Part shown: piece after piece, positions 42,235-52,036 of the stretch
Layout: each line of letters begins with the position of its first letter
Position numbering within the stretch: the stretch's first letter is position 1
NCBI RefSeq assembly: GCF_000971255.1
Contig: NZ_BBMC01000008.1
Span: forward strand, 1-64,000
From: Demequina rhizosphaerae
GTDB lineage: Bacteria; Actinomycetota; Actinomycetes; Actinomycetales; Demequinaceae
DNA: 64,000 bases
Reading direction: 5' to 3'
Notes under the pieces: model-generated
The model's input: the letters and a program-made list of their open reading frames with translations, nothing else
Databases searched by the model: none
What the model was told of the DNA's origin: nothing
Made by a program: the position numbers and the translations under genes

Positions 42235-43556
42235 GCGTGCGCCTCCTCGGTCGCGGGCGTGTCGGAGTAGTCGAAGAGCGCGGCGGCGCTGTGGTCGAAC
42301 GGGCAGCCGCCCTGCTCGACGTGCGCCTCGTACTCCTCGCGGAAGAGCTTGACGGAGCTGATGATCGACGACGTCGCGCCGTCGCCGAGCGCGCAGAACG
42401 AGCGGCCGGCGATCGAGTCGCACGTGTCGAGCAGCTGCTGGATGTCCGCCTCGGTGCCGCGGCCCGCCTCGATGCGCTTGAGGATCTGGGTGAGCCAGTA
42501 GGTGCCCTCGCGGCAGGGGGTGCACTTGCCGCAGGACTCGTGCTTGTAGAACTCGGTCCAGCGGGTGACCGCGCGGACCACGCACGTGGTGTCGTCGAAC
42601 AGCTGCAGCGCGCGCGTCCCGAGCATCGAGCCCGCCGCGCCCACCGACTCGTAGTCGAGCGGGGTGTCGAGGTGGTCCTGCGTGAAGATCGGGGTCGACG
42701 AGCCGCCGGGCGTCCAGAACTTCAGCTCGTGGCCCTCGCGGATGCCGCCCGCGAGCTCGAGGAGCTCGCGCAGCGTGATGCCGAGCGGCGCCTCGTACTG
42801 GCCGGGGCGCGTGACGTGCCCGGACAGCGAGAACAGGCCCATGCCCTTGGAGCGCTCGGTGCCCATCGCGGTGAACCACTCGACGCCCTTGTCGACGATC
42901 GCCGGCACGGATGCCACGGACTCGACGTTGTTGACGACGGTGGGACGCGCATACAGGCCCGCGACCGCGGGGAACGGCGGCTTGAGGCGCGGCTGGCCGC
43001 GACGGCCCTCGAGCGAGTCGAGCAGCGCCGTCTCCTCGCCGCAGATGTAGGCGCCGGCGCCGGCGTGGACGGTGACGTCCAGGTCGAAGCCGCTGCCGTG
43101 GATGTCCTTGCCGAGGTGGCCGGCCTCGTAGGCCTCGCGCACGGCCTGCAGCAGGCGGCGGTACACGTGGACCACCTCGCCGCGCAGGTAGATGAAGGCG
43201 TGATTGCAGCCGATCGCGAAGGACGTGATGATGACGCCCTCGATGAGCGCGTGCGGCGCGGACATCATCGTGGGGATGTCCTTGCACGTGCCCGGCTCGG
43301 ACTCGTCGGCGTTGACCACGAGGTAGCGGGGGCCGCCGTCGTCCGGGGGCAGGAAGCCCCACTTCATGCCGGTGGGGAAGCCCGCGCCGCCGCGTCCGCG
43401 GAGGCCCGAGTCCTTGACGGCCTGGATGAGGTCGCCGGGCTCCATGCCCAGGGCCTTCTTGAGCGGCGCGTAGCCGCCCGCGTCGGTGTAGGTGTCGAGG
43501 CTCCAGGACTGCTCGGAGCCCCAGGTCGCGCTGAGGACGGGGACGAGGTCGGTCAC
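42231..43556 (-). CDS. nuoF: NADH-quinone oxidoreductase subunit F
   Basis: A 441-residue NADH-binding flavoprotein, where electrons enter Complex I. FMN and NADH contacts are seen in [18 protein letters not shown] (about residue 52), [14 protein letters not shown] (about 78) and [18 protein letters not shown] (about 166). The [4Fe-4S] N3 ligands lie in [13 protein letters not shown] (about 345) with the distal Cys in [12 protein letters not shown] 43556 overlaps the nuoE stop. Confidence 0.96.
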   Translation of the reverse strand: MTDLVPVLSATWGSEQSWSLDTYTDAGGYAPLKKALGMEPGDLIQAVKDSGLRGRGGAGFPTGMKWGFLPPDDGGPRYLVVNADESEPGTCKDIPTMMSAPHALIEGVIITSFAIGCNHAFIYLRGEVVHVYRRLLQAVREAYEAGHLGKDIHGSGFDLDVTVHAGAGAYICGEETALLDSLEGRRGQPRLKPPFPAVAGLYARPTVVNNVESVASVPAIVDKGVEWFTAMGTERSKGMGLFSLSGHVTRPGQYEAPLGITLRELLELAGGIREGHELKFWTPGGSSTPIFTQDHLDTPLDYESVGAAGSMLGTRALQLFDDTTCVVRAVTRWTEFYKHESCGKCTPCREGTYWLTQILKRIEAGRGTEADIQQLLDTCDSIAGRSFCALGDGATSSIISSVKLFREEYEAHVEQGGCPFDHSAAALFDYSDTPATEEAHA

Positions 43557-44209
43557 TTGGCCGCCCCCTTCCAGCCCTGCTCCTTGGCGGCCTCGAGGCC
43601 CGCGAGGGTGGGGGTGCCCGCGCCCTGGTCCTCGTCGGCGCGGCCGTCCTCGAAGCCCGCGAGCACGCGCGAGACCTGCTTGAACGAGCACACCTTGGCG
43701 GGACCGCGCGTGGGGGCGACGTCCTTGCCGGCGCGGAGGTCGTCGACGACCTGCTTGGCGCTCTCGGGCGTCTGGTTGTCGAAGAACTCCCAGTTGACCA
43801 TCATCACGGGCGCGTAGTCGCAGGCCGCGTTGCACTCGAGGCGCTCGAGCGTGATCTGCCCGTCTTCGGTGGTCTCGTCGTGGCCCACGCCGACGTGCTC
43901 GGAGAGCTCGTCCCAGATGCGGTCGCCTCCCATGACGGCGCACAGCGTGTTGGTGCACACGCCCACCTGGTACTCGCCGTTGGGGCGGCGCTTGTACTGC
44001 GTGTAGAACGTGGCGACCGCGGACACCTCGGCGGCCGTGAGGTCGAGCTGGCCGGCGCAGAACTCGATGCCGTCGGGCGACACGAAGCCGTCCACGGACT
44101 GCACCAGGTGGAGCATCGGCAGCAGCGCGGAGCGCTTGACCGGGTAGCGCGCGATGATCGCGGCCGCGTCCTCGGTCAGCTGAGCGAGCGTGGTCTCGTC
44201 GTAGGTCAT
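43553..44209 (-). CDS. nuoE: NADH-quinone oxidoreductase subunit E
   Basis: A 218-residue thioredoxin-fold subunit binding the [2Fe-2S] cluster N1a. Ligands are in [14 protein letters not shown] (about residues 88-101) and [15 protein letters not shown] (about 133-147). It pairs with NuoF in the NADH module. The last 60 residues are an Ala/Gly-rich, partly acidic tail, longer than in E. coli. ATG 44209 overlaps the nuoD stop. Confidence 0.95.
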   Translation of the reverse strand: MTYDETTLAQLTEDAAAIIARYPVKRSALLPMLHLVQSVDGFVSPDGIEFCAGQLDLTAAEVSAVATFYTQYKRRPNGEYQVGVCTNTLCAVMGGDRIWDELSEHVGVGHDETTEDGQITLERLECNAACDYAPVMMVNWEFFDNQTPESAKQVVDDLRAGKDVAPTRGPAKVCSFKQVSRVLAGFEDGRADEDQGAGTPTLAGLEAAKEQGWKGAAK

Positions 44210-45549
44210 CGGTCGACGCCTCCCAGCACCATGTCGATCGTGGCGATCGCCACCACGACGTCGGCGACCTGACCGCCCTCGGTGAGGATCGACAGGGCCT
44301 GCAGGTTGTTGAATCCGGGGTCACGGAAGTGCGCGCGCCACGGCTTGGTGCCGCCGTCGGAGACCAGGTGGACGCCGAGCAGGCCCTTGGGGCCCTCGAT
44401 CGCCGAGTACACCTGGCCCGCGGGGACCTTGAAGCCCTCGGTCACGAGCTTGAAGTGGTGGATGAGCGACTCCATCGACTCGCCCATGATGTGGCGGATG
44501 TGGTCGAGCGAGTTGCCCTGGCCGTCCGAGCCGACGGACAGCTGCGCCGGCCACGCGATCTTCTTGTCCGCGACCATGACGGGCTGGCCCGCCGTCTGCT
44601 CGAGGCGGTCGGCGCACTGCTCGACGATCTTGAGCGACTCGTAGCACTCCTCCAGGCGGAGGACCACGCGCGAGTAGGCGTCGGCGTCGGTCGACGTCGG
44701 GACCTGGAAGTCGTAGGTCTCGTAGCCGAAGTACGGGTCGGCCTTGCGCACGTCGTACGGCAGGCCCGCGGAGCGCAGGATCGGCCCGGTGATGCCGAGC
44801 GCCATGCAGCCCGCGAGGTCGAGGTTCGCGACGCCCTTGAGGCGGCCCTTGAAGATCGGGTTCTCCAGCTGGAGGTCCGCGAGCTCGTCGAGCTTCTGCT
44901 TGATCTGCGGGATCACCTTGCGGATGAGCGCGACGGCGTCCTCGGGCGCGTCCTGGGCGACGCCGCCCGGGCGGATGTACGCGTTGTTGGTGCGGAGGCC
45001 GGAGATCATCTCGATGACGCGGAACGTGTCCTCGCGTGCGACGAACGCGGTGGTCATCACCGTGGTCGCGCCCATCTCGTTGCCGCCGGTGCCGACCGCG
45101 ACGAGGTGCGAGCCGATGCGGGTGAGCTCGAGCATGAGCACGCGGAGGATGTTCGCGCGCTCGGGGACGTCGTCCGTGATGCCGAGCAGCTTCTCGATGC
45201 CCATGCAGTACACGGCCTCCTGCGACATGGACGCGACGTAGTCCATGCGGGTGCAGAAGGTCACGCCCTGGGTCCAGGTGCGGAACTCCATGTTCTTCTC
45301 GATGCCCGTGTGGAGGTAGCCGATGCCGGCACGGGTCTCCGTGACGGTCTCGCCCTCGATCTCGAGCATGACGCGCAGCACGCCGTGGGTGGACGGGTGC
45401 TGGGGGCCCATGTTGACGACGATGCGCTGCTGCGCCAGGCGCGCGGCCTCGTCGGCGATGTCGGACCAGTCGCCGCCGTAGGCGCTGTACTCGGGGGCGT
45501 CGGGGTCCTCGACGAACGCGCCCGTGGCGTGGGGTGCGGTCTGGGTCAT
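44206..45549 (-). CDS. nuoD: NADH-quinone oxidoreductase subunit D
   Basis: A 447-residue subunit of the quinone-reducing module, related to hydrogenase large subunits. Conserved parts: [23 protein letters not shown] (about residue 50), [18 protein letters not shown] (about 80), and the C-terminal [31 protein letters not shown]. The His and Tyr of the quinone pocket lie in QHPSTHG and the following region. ATG 45549 overlaps the nuoC stop. Confidence 0.96.
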   Translation of the reverse strand: MTQTAPHATGAFVEDPDAPEYSAYGGDWSDIADEAARLAQQRIVVNMGPQHPSTHGVLRVMLEIEGETVTETRAGIGYLHTGIEKNMEFRTWTQGVTFCTRMDYVASMSQEAVYCMGIEKLLGITDDVPERANILRVLMLELTRIGSHLVAVGTGGNEMGATTVMTTAFVAREDTFRVIEMISGLRTNNAYIRPGGVAQDAPEDAVALIRKVIPQIKQKLDELADLQLENPIFKGRLKGVANLDLAGCMALGITGPILRSAGLPYDVRKADPYFGYETYDFQVPTSTDADAYSRVVLRLEECYESLKIVEQCADRLEQTAGQPVMVADKKIAWPAQLSVGSDGQGNSLDHIRHIMGESMESLIHHFKLVTEGFKVPAGQVYSAIEGPKGLLGVHLVSDGGTKPWRAHFRDPGFNNLQALSILTEGGQVADVVVAIATIDMVLGGVDR

Positions 45550-46262
45550 CGGTACTGCCTCCGGTTGTCGGGCGACGGGATCTCCGCGCCCTTGTACTCC
45601 ACGGGGATGCCGCCGAGCGGGTAGTCCTTCCGCTGCGGGTGGCCCACCCAGTCGTCCGGCATCTCGATGCGCGCGAGCGAGGGGTGGCCGTCGAAGACGA
45701 TGCCGAAGAAGTCCCAGGTCTCGCGCTCGTGCCAGTTGTTCATCGGGTAGATCGAGGTGATCGACGGGATGTGCGGGTCGGCGTCGGACACCGCGACCTC
45801 GAGGCGGAGGCGGCGGTTGTGGGTGATCGACTGCATCGGGTAGACGGCGTGCAGCTCGCGACCGGCGTCCGCCGGGTAGTGGACGCCGGAGACGCCCAGG
45901 CACATCTCGAAGCGCAGGTCCTGGTCGTCGCGCAGGTGCTGGGCGACGGCGGGCAGGTGCTCGCGCGCGATGTGCAGCGTGAGCTCGCCCCGGTCGACGA
46001 CGACGTGCTCGATAGCGGCCGCCGCATCGTCCCCGAGGAGCTCCTCGAGCACGTCGACGACGCCGTCGAACCACTCGCCGTACGGACGCTCGGACGCGCC
46101 CGGCATCTCGACGGGCTTGACCAGGAGGTCGTAGCCGGACGTGTCGCCCTGGGCGCCGAACATGCCTTCGCGGACGTTGATGAGGGTGATCTGCTCACGC
46201 TCACCCGGCTGGGGGCCGCCCTGCGGGGCGCCGGTGCCGGTGAGGTCCTGGGAGTCGCTCAA
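45546..46262 (-). CDS. nuoC: NADH-quinone oxidoreductase subunit C
   Basis: A 238-residue hydrophilic subunit. The family signature [23 protein letters not shown] lies near residue 180, and [26 protein letters not shown] closes the protein. The best start is TTG at 46262, because it forms a TTGA overlap with the nuoB stop as in the rest of this operon; no ATG or GTG fits as well. The first 25 residues are Gly/Pro-rich and variable. Confidence 0.93.
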   Translation of the reverse strand: MSDSQDLTGTGAPQGGPQPGEREQITLINVREGMFGAQGDTSGYDLLVKPVEMPGASERPYGEWFDGVVDVLEELLGDDAAAAIEHVVVDRGELTLHIAREHLPAVAQHLRDDQDLRFEMCLGVSGVHYPADAGRELHAVYPMQSITHNRRLRLEVAVSDADPHIPSITSIYPMNNWHERETWDFFGIVFDGHPSLARIEMPDDWVGHPQRKDYPLGGIPVEYKGAEIPSPDNRRQYR

Positions 46263-46810
46263 CGCAGCAGGCCCTTCATGTCGGAGGTCGGGGTGGCCGA
46301 GAGCGCGGCGGCCTCGGCGGCGGCGGCGATCTCGCGGCGGTTGCGGCCCATCGGGGTGTTCCGCACCTGCTCCTGGAGCTCGAGCAGCGCGTTGAGCAGC
46401 ATCTCCGGGCGCGGCGGGCAGCCGGGGAGGTAGATGTCCACGGGGACGATGTGGTCGACGCCCTGGACGATCGCGTAGTTGTTGAACATGCCGCCCGAGG
46501 AGGCGCACACGCCCATGGAGATGACCCACTTGGGCTCGGCCATCTGGTCGTAGACCTGGCGGACGATCGGCGCCATCTTGTTGGACACGCGGCCCGCGAC
46601 GATCATCATGTCGGCCTGGCGCGGCGACCCGCGGAACACCTCGGAGCCCATGCGCGAGATGTCGAAGCGCGGGGTGCCCGTCGCCATCATCTCGATCGCG
46701 CAGCACGCAAGGCCGAACGTGGCCGGCCAGAGGGATCCCGCCCGCATGAAGCCGACGAAGTCCTCGACCATGCCGAGCATGAACGGAGGAGCGCTCTCTT
46801 CGATACCCAT
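46259..46810 (-). CDS. nuoB: NADH-quinone oxidoreductase subunit B
   Basis: A 183-residue subunit carrying the terminal [4Fe-4S] cluster N2. The ligands are visible as [11 protein letters not shown] (tandem Cys, about residue 37), [14 protein letters not shown] (about 102) and [13 protein letters not shown] (about 132). I start it at ATG 46810 ([20 protein letters not shown]); the frame upstream runs through nuoA and is not coding. Confidence 0.96.
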   Translation of the reverse strand: MGIEESAPPFMLGMVEDFVGFMRAGSLWPATFGLACCAIEMMATGTPRFDISRMGSEVFRGSPRQADMMIVAGRVSNKMAPIVRQVYDQMAEPKWVISMGVCASSGGMFNNYAIVQGVDHIVPVDIYLPGCPPRPEMLLNALLELQEQVRNTPMGRNRREIAAAAEAAALSATPTSDMKGLLR

Positions 46811-46815
46811 ATCTC

Positions 46816-47175
46816 TCAGTCCCACTCGAATCCGCCGCGGCGCCACTCGTACACGAAGGGGATCGTGATGAGGGCGAGGAAGGTCATGATGGCGATGAGC
46901 CCGAACCACCCGAGCGCGTCGTGCGCGACGGCCCACGGGTAGAGGAACACGACCTCGATGTCGAAGATGATGAAGGTCATCGCGACGAGGTAGTACTTGA
47001 TCGGGATGCGGCCCCCGCCGGCGGCGCCCGGGGTGGGCTGCAGGCCGGACTCGTACTGGTCGAGCTTCGCGGCGTTGGCGCGCTTCGGACCCAGGATCGA
47101 GCTGACGAAGAGTCCGGCGCCCGCGAGCAGCCCCGCGATCACCATCATCACGATGATCGGCACGTACGGATTCAC
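46816..47175 (-). CDS. nuoA: NADH-quinone oxidoreductase subunit A
   Basis: A 119-residue, three-segment membrane subunit. The conserved acidic loop [46 protein letters not shown] spans residues 37-82. The GTG at 47175 has AAGGA about ten bases upstream. It lies 41 bases after the prenyl reductase gene on the same strand, so Complex I and the reductase probably share a transcript. Confidence 0.95.
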   Translation of the reverse strand: MNPYVPIIVMMVIAGLLAGAGLFVSSILGPKRANAAKLDQYESGLQPTPGAAGGGRIPIKYYLVAMTFIIFDIEVVFLYPWAVAHDALGWFGLIAIMTFLALITIPFVYEWRRGGFEWD

Positions 47176-47216
47176 AGGGAACTATCCTTCCGTCTTCGTC
47201 GAGGTCGCGGATGCCG

Positions 47217-48512
47217 TCAGGCCGCCGGAGCGACCCTCGTCAGAGCGGAGAGGAGCCTGTCGGCCCAGTTCCCGCCACGAGGCTCATAGACATCTGCCAG
47301 CAGTCTAGACGTGAATTCCATGACCAAAGGACTAGGAAGTCCGTAGCGGGTGCACACCTTCATCACGGCCGGGTGCTCGACGAGCGAGGCGAAGACGCGG
47401 CCGAGCGAGTAGTAGCCGCCGAGGTCGTCCTTCATCATCCGACCGTAGCTCGCGAGCGCGGCCTCCTTGTCGCGCGCGCCGGTCGCGTCGCGCCACGCGA
47501 CGGCGGCCTCGGTCGCGCGGCGCGCGGCCTGCATCGCGTAGGCGATGCCCTCGCCGTTGAAGGGGTTGACCATGCCGCCCGAGTCGCCGACGAGCATCAT
47601 GCCGGGCACGTAGTGCGGCTGGCGGTTGAAGGCCATCGGGATCGCGGCGCCCTTGATGCCGCCCACCTGCTCGCCGAACTCCCAGTCCGCCGCCGAGTGG
47701 TCGAGCCAGTCCCGCAGCAGCGCGCGGTGGTCGAGCTTGGGGGGCGTGCCCTTGGCGCTCAGGGTGCCGAGGCCCACGTTCGCGGTGCCGTCGCCCATGG
47801 GGAAGATCCAGCCGTAGCCGGGCAGCAGGTTCGAGGCGCCGCGCTCGCCGTCCCAGATCTCGAGGTGGCCCTCCATCCACTCCTCGTCGTGGCGGGGGGT
47901 GGTGAAGTACGTGCGCACCGCGACGCCGATGGGGCGGTTCTCCATGCGCTCCATGCCCATGCCGAGCGCGACGCGCGCGCTCACGCCGTCCGCCGCGATG
48001 ACGAGCGGGGCGCGGAACTCGACGGGCTCGCCGACCTTGCGGCCGCGCTCGTCGGTCTCGCGCGCGACGACGCCGACGACGCGCCCGCCGCCGGCGTAGC
48101 CCGCCTGGCGCTCGTCGCGGAGGGCGGACTCGACGTGCCAGCCCTCGCGCACGTCGGCGCCGGCGGCGCGGGCGTGGTCGGCGAGGCGCTTGTCGAAGTC
48201 CGCGCGCGGCAGCGACAGGCCGTAGCGGGGGAAGGACTCGAGGTCGTGCCACGGGAACTCGAGGCGGTGCCCGCCGCCGACCATGCGCAGGCCGTGGTTG
48301 GGGATCCAGCCCTCGTCGCGCGGCGTCGGCAGCCCGATGAGGTCGATCTCGCGGACGGCCCGGGGCGTCAGCCCGTCGCCGCAGACCTTCTCGCGGGGGA
48401 ACCTCGCCTTCTCGAGGGCGATCACGTCGAAGCCCTCGACGGCGAGGTAGCGGGCGGCGGCGGCCCCTCCGGGACCCGCCCCGATCACGATGACATCGGC
48501 CTCTGTACGCAC
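47217..48512 (-). CDS. Geranylgeranyl reductase-family flavoprotein (probable menaquinone side-chain reductase, MenJ-like)
   Basis: A 431-residue FAD enzyme. The dinucleotide motif [18 protein letters not shown] lies at residues 8-25, followed by [18 protein letters not shown] (about 38-55), the signature of geranylgeranyl reductases. Further FAD contacts are [17 protein letters not shown] (about 175) and [22 protein letters not shown] (about 300). Such enzymes saturate one or more prenyl double bonds. Sitting directly ahead of nuoA, with polyprenyl synthase at the other end, it most likely saturates the menaquinone tail, as MenJ does in mycobacteria. The GTG at 48512 has no Shine-Dalgarno but a TACGCT -10 element exactly six bases upstream, so it is probably leaderless and first in the operon. 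Confidence 0.87.
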   Translation of the reverse strand: MRTEADVIVIGAGPGGAAAARYLAVEGFDVIALEKARFPREKVCGDGLTPRAVREIDLIGLPTPRDEGWIPNHGLRMVGGGHRLEFPWHDLESFPRYGLSLPRADFDKRLADHARAAGADVREGWHVESALRDERQAGYAGGGRVVGVVARETDERGRKVGEPVEFRAPLVIAADGVSARVALGMGMERMENRPIGVAVRTYFTTPRHDEEWMEGHLEIWDGERGASNLLPGYGWIFPMGDGTANVGLGTLSAKGTPPKLDHRALLRDWLDHSAADWEFGEQVGGIKGAAIPMAFNRQPHYVPGMMLVGDSGGMVNPFNGEGIAYAMQAARRATEAAVAWRDATGARDKEAALASYGRMMKDDLGGYYSLGRVFASLVEHPAVMKVCTRYGLPSPLVMEFTSRLLADVYEPRGGNWADRLLSALTRVAPAA

Positions 48513-48518
48513 CCGACA

Positions 48519-48665
48519 AGCGTAGAGGTGCGCGCAAGGTGCTCCGTGCGGGACCGTCCGCTCCGCCGGCCCCCGCATCGTCCCCCCGCACGCCGGCGCC
48601 CGGGACGATGCGCGCCGCGCCGCACCGGGCACGAACCGCGCACGCGCGTCCCCCGTTGCTACGTT
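48519..48665. promoter_or_regulatory. Divergent promoter region of the Complex I and aldO-menF units, with nonamer hairpin
   Basis: Outward-facing -10 elements TACGCT (minus, 48524-48519) and TACGTT (plus, 48660-48665) each lie six bases before a start codon, the leaderless layout. Between them the nonamer GGACGATGC occurs in inverse pairs: CGCATCGTCCC (48574-48584) and GGGACGATGCG (48602-48612) form a perfect 11-bp stem with a 17-base loop. The -35 elements are not clear. Confidence 0.5.
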
Positions 48666-48671
48666 GGAATC

Positions 48672-49973
48672 ATGAGCGACGCGGGCGTCACCTGGGCGGG
48701 GACCCATCGTTTCGTGGCGGAGCGTCTGGTCGAGGCGCGCACCGTCGAGGACGTCGCGCGCGCGGTGCGCGAGGCGCCCGGCCGGGTCAAGGCGCTCGGC
48801 ACGCGGCACAGCTTCAACGCGATCGCGGACACCGACGGCACGCTCATCGACACGACCGGGCTCGAGGGCTCCCCACACATCGACCTGTCCGACCCCGCGT
48901 GGCCCACCGTGACGGCGCCCGCGGGCATCCGCTACGGCGAGCTCGGCGCGTGGCTGCAGCACCGCGGGTGGGCGCTGCACAACACGGGCTCGCTGCCCCA
49001 CATCTCGGTCGTCGGCGCGATCGCGACCGGCACCCACGGCTCCGGCGCGCGCAACGGCTGCCAGGCCACCGCGCTGCGCAAGCTCGAGTACATCGACGCG
49101 GAGGGGGACCTGCGCACGTGCCGCCAGGGCGACCCCGAGTTCCCCGCGCTCGCCGTCGGCGTCGGCGCGTTCGGGATCATCACGTCCGTGACGCTCGGGG
49201 TCCAGCCCACCTACGACGTGCGCCAGGACGTCTACACGGGGATGCCGTGGGCGACCCTGCTGTCCGACACCCCCGCGATCCTCGCGGACGCGTACTCGGT
49301 GTCGATCTTCACCACGTGGGACGAGCCGACCGTCCAGCAGATCTGGCGCAAGAGCGGCGTGGGGCTCGACAAGATGCCGCCCGAGGAGTGGCACGGCGCG
49401 GTGCGCAGCCCCGAGTCCGACGCGCGGCTCGTCGACGGCGACCCGGACGCGCTCACCCCGCAGGGCGGCGAGCCCGGACCGTGGATCGACCGGCTCCCGC
49501 ACTTCCGGCTCACCCACACGCCGTCGAACGGGCAGGAGATCCAGACCGAGTACTTCGTGCCGATGGAGGCCGCCGGGGAGGCGCTCGCCGCCGTGCGCGC
49601 GCTCGGCCTGCTCATCCGCCCGCACCTCCTGGTGTCCGAGCTGCGCGCGGTCGCGGCGGACCACCTGTGGCTGTCCGGCGCGTACGAGCGCGACACCCTG
49701 GCGATCCACTTCACGTGGGCGCAGCACCCCGCCGAGGTGCTCGCGCTGCTGCCCCGCATCGAGGAGGCGCTCGCCCCGTTCCTGGCCCGCCCGCACTGGG
49801 GCAAGTGGCACGCGTTCGACGCCGCGGCCATCGCGCGCGCCCACCCGCGGGTCGCGGACGCGCGCGCCGTCTTCGAGGAGCTCGACCCCGGCGGCCGCTT
49901 CGTCAACGACTACCTGGCGGGGGTCGGGGTGCGTGCGGCGCGGTGGTGGAACGGCCCTACTGTGGAGGAGTGA
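48672..49973 (+). CDS. Alditol oxidase-like FAD-linked oxidoreductase (VAO family)
   Basis: A 433-residue flavoenzyme of the aldonolactone/alditol oxidase group. The motif LGTRHSFNAIADTDGTLIDT places His at residue 46, the position that covalently binds FAD in alditol oxidase of Streptomyces. Then come NTGSLPHISVVGAIATGTHGSG (about 105-126) and a C-terminal HFTWAQHP and HWGKWHAF, typical of the family. Members oxidise sugar alcohols such as xylitol or sorbitol at C1 with oxygen, giving peroxide. Its stop overlaps the start of the menF fusion, although no metabolic link to menaquinone is evident. Translation appears leaderless. Confidence 0.82.
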   Translation: MSDAGVTWAGTHRFVAERLVEARTVEDVARAVREAPGRVKALGTRHSFNAIADTDGTLIDTTGLEGSPHIDLSDPAWPTVTAPAGIRYGELGAWLQHRGWALHNTGSLPHISVVGAIATGTHGSGARNGCQATALRKLEYIDAEGDLRTCRQGDPEFPALAVGVGAFGIITSVTLGVQPTYDVRQDVYTGMPWATLLSDTPAILADAYSVSIFTTWDEPTVQQIWRKSGVGLDKMPPEEWHGAVRSPESDARLVDGDPDALTPQGGEPGPWIDRLPHFRLTHTPSNGQEIQTEYFVPMEAAGEALAAVRALGLLIRPHLLVSELRAVAADHLWLSGAYERDTLAIHFTWAQHPAEVLALLPRIEEALAPFLARPHWGKWHAFDAAAIARAHPRVADARAVFEELDPGGRFVNDYLAGVGVRAARWWNGPTVEE

Positions 49974-51907
49974 CCGTCCACAGCGCCTCCCCCGGACCTC
50001 TCGTCGTCCGCACCACCGAGATCGACGACCCGGGCGACCTGATCGCCGCGCTGCCCGAGGCCGGCATCTCGTGGGTCCGACGCGGCGAGGGCATGGTGGC
50101 GTGGGGCGAGGCCGCGCGCCACGACGGCGGCGGCGAGGACCGCGTCGAGCAGGCGCAGCACTGGTGGCGGCTCATGTGCCGCCACGCGGAGGTCCGGGAC
50201 GAGGTGCGCGAGCGCGGCACGGGCCTGGTCGCCTTCGGCTCGTTCGCGTTCGCCGACGCCTCCGGGGCCGGCGGTTCGCTCGTGGTCCCCCGGTACGTGC
50301 TGGGACGCCGGGACGGTCGTGCCTGGTTCACCACGATCTCCCGCGAGGACGAGGCGCCGCTCACGCTCGAGCAGGCGCTCGCCGCCGCGACGGCGCCGGC
50401 CGGCCCGGGCCACGTCGACATCGCCTCCGGCGACGAGGCCGCATGGGCGTCCGCGGTCGACGCCGCCGTGGCCCGCATCCGCGCCGGCGAGCTCGAGAAG
50501 GTGGTGCTGGCCCGCGCGGTCGAGGCGACGGCCGAGCGCCCCGTGGACGTGCGCGTGCTGCTGCGCCGGCTCGCGGACGAGTACCCCACCTGCTGGGCGT
50601 TCCACGTCGACGGCCTCGTGGGCGCGACCCCCGAGCTGCTCGCGCGCGTCGACCACGGCCTCGTGACCTCCCGCGTGCTCGCGGGCACCATCCGCATGAC
50701 GGGCGACGACATGCGCGACCTCGCGCGCGCCGGCGCCCTCGCCCGCTCCTCGAAGGACCGCGAGGAGCACGAGTACGCCGTCCGGTCGGTCACGCAGGCC
50801 CTCGCCTCGCACTGCGGCAGCGTCAACGTGCCGGACGAGCCGTTCGTGCTGCACCTGCCCAACGTCATGCACCTCGCGACGGACGTCACGGGCGTGCTGT
50901 CGCACAACGTCGCCGCGCTCGAGCTCGTGAGCGAGCTGCACCCGAGCGCCGCCGTGTGCGGCACCCCCACGCTCGGCGCGGCGCGCGTCATCGACGAGCT
51001 CGAGGGGCTCGACCGCGGCCGCTACGCCGGTCCCGTGGGATGGATCGACGCGGGCGGCGACGGCGAGTGGTGCATCGGCCTGCGTTCGGCAGAGATCTCG
51101 CCGTCCGATCCGCGGCGCCTGCGGCTGTTCGCCGGCTGCGGCATCGTCGCCGCGAGCGAGCCCGCCGCCGAGTGGGCGGAGTCGGAGGCCAAGCTCGAGC
51201 CGATGCGGCGCGCGCTGGGCGCGCCGGCGCCGTCGACGACCGGCGCGATCCCGCACGTGCACCCGGCCGGCGCCCCGGCATCCGAGGTCGACGGCTGGGA
51301 CGCGACGGCGTGGGAGGAGCGCTACGCGTCGCACGATGCGGTGTGGAGCGCGAACCCGAACCACCAGCTGGTCGAGGAGGCCGCGCGGCTCGCCCCGGGC
51401 CGCGCGCTCGAGGTCGGCTGCGGCGAGGGTGCGGACGCCGTGCACCTCGCCTCGCTGGGATGGGACGTGACCGCGATCGACGTGTCCGCGACCGCGGTGT
51501 CGCGCGGCGTCGAGCGCGCGGACCGGACCGGCGAGGAGGTGGCCGCGCGCCTCGACTGGCGCGTCGACGACGCGATGCACGCGGACCTGCCCGCCGCATC
51601 GTTCGACCTGGTCACCACGCACTACGCGCATCCCGAGGCGGGCATCGGCGTGCTGGTCGCGCGGCTCGCCGAGCTGGTCGCGCCGGGCGGCACGCTGCTG
51701 GTGGTGGGGCACGACCCCCGTGATCCGCACGTGCTCGAGCACGCGAAGCTGAGCCGCCTCGCGTTCCGCGCGGAGGAGGCGGCCGCCGCGCTGGGCGACG
51801 GCTGGACCGTCGAGGTCGTGGAGGCGCGCGAGCGCGACGGCGTCAGCCACGACGGCGAGGTCATGGTGCGGCGCGACGCGGTCCTCCGGGCCCGCCGCGA
51901 CGGCTAG
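49970..51907 (+). CDS. menF: Isochorismate synthase MenF fused to a class I SAM methyltransferase
   Basis: A 645-residue fusion. Residues 1 to about 420 are an isochorismate synthase, the first step of menaquinone synthesis: catalytic Lys177 in ELEKVVLAR, AGTIRMTGDDMRDLA (about 240), SKDREEHEYAVRSV, and SELHPSAAVCGTPTLGA. After a short Pro/Ala linker, residues from about 442 form a methyltransferase: WEERYASHDAVWSANPNHQLV, SAM motif LEVGCGEGADAVHLASLGW (about 480-498) and DVTAIDVSATAV. The second part looks like the TehB/Methyltransf_25 kind rather than classical MenG/UbiE. The junction is in one uninterrupted frame with no internal start that has a good ribosome site. GTG 49970 follows GGAGGA and overlaps the previous stop. 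Confidence 0.88.
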   Translation: MTVHSASPGPLVVRTTEIDDPGDLIAALPEAGISWVRRGEGMVAWGEAARHDGGGEDRVEQAQHWWRLMCRHAEVRDEVRERGTGLVAFGSFAFADASGAGGSLVVPRYVLGRRDGRAWFTTISREDEAPLTLEQALAAATAPAGPGHVDIASGDEAAWASAVDAAVARIRAGELEKVVLARAVEATAERPVDVRVLLRRLADEYPTCWAFHVDGLVGATPELLARVDHGLVTSRVLAGTIRMTGDDMRDLARAGALARSSKDREEHEYAVRSVTQALASHCGSVNVPDEPFVLHLPNVMHLATDVTGVLSHNVAALELVSELHPSAAVCGTPTLGAARVIDELEGLDRGRYAGPVGWIDAGGDGEWCIGLRSAEISPSDPRRLRLFAGCGIVAASEPAAEWAESEAKLEPMRRALGAPAPSTTGAIPHVHPAGAPASEVDGWDATAWEERYASHDAVWSANPNHQLVEEAARLAPGRALEVGCGEGADAVHLASLGWDVTAIDVSATAVSRGVERADRTGEEVAARLDWRVDDAMHADLPAASFDLVTTHYAHPEAGIGVLVARLAELVAPGGTLLVVGHDPRDPHVLEHAKLSRLAFRAEEAAAALGDGWTVEVVEARERDGVSHDGEVMVRRDAVLRARRDG

Positions 51908-51927
51908 CCCCACGGGGCCGGCCCGTC

Positions 51928-52028
51928 GACTCCCAATGACGGATGTGACCCGAGTCATCCGTGGTGAAGGCTGGGGCTGCCCCATCCTTCACGCGGTGAC
52001 GCTCCCATCACATCTGTCATTGGGAGTC
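51928..52028. repeat. Intergenic palindromic element, copy 2
   Basis: Terminal arms GACTCCCAATGACGGATGTG and the complementary right end (52008-52028) match at 20 of 21 positions. An inner stem pairs GTGAAGG (51963-51969) with CCTTCAC (51986-51992) and TGGGGC with GCCCCA. It fills the gap between the convergent menF-fusion and menD genes (stops at 51907 and 52037), so here it could terminate both. Confidence 0.88.
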
Positions 52029-52036
52029 ACCAGGGG

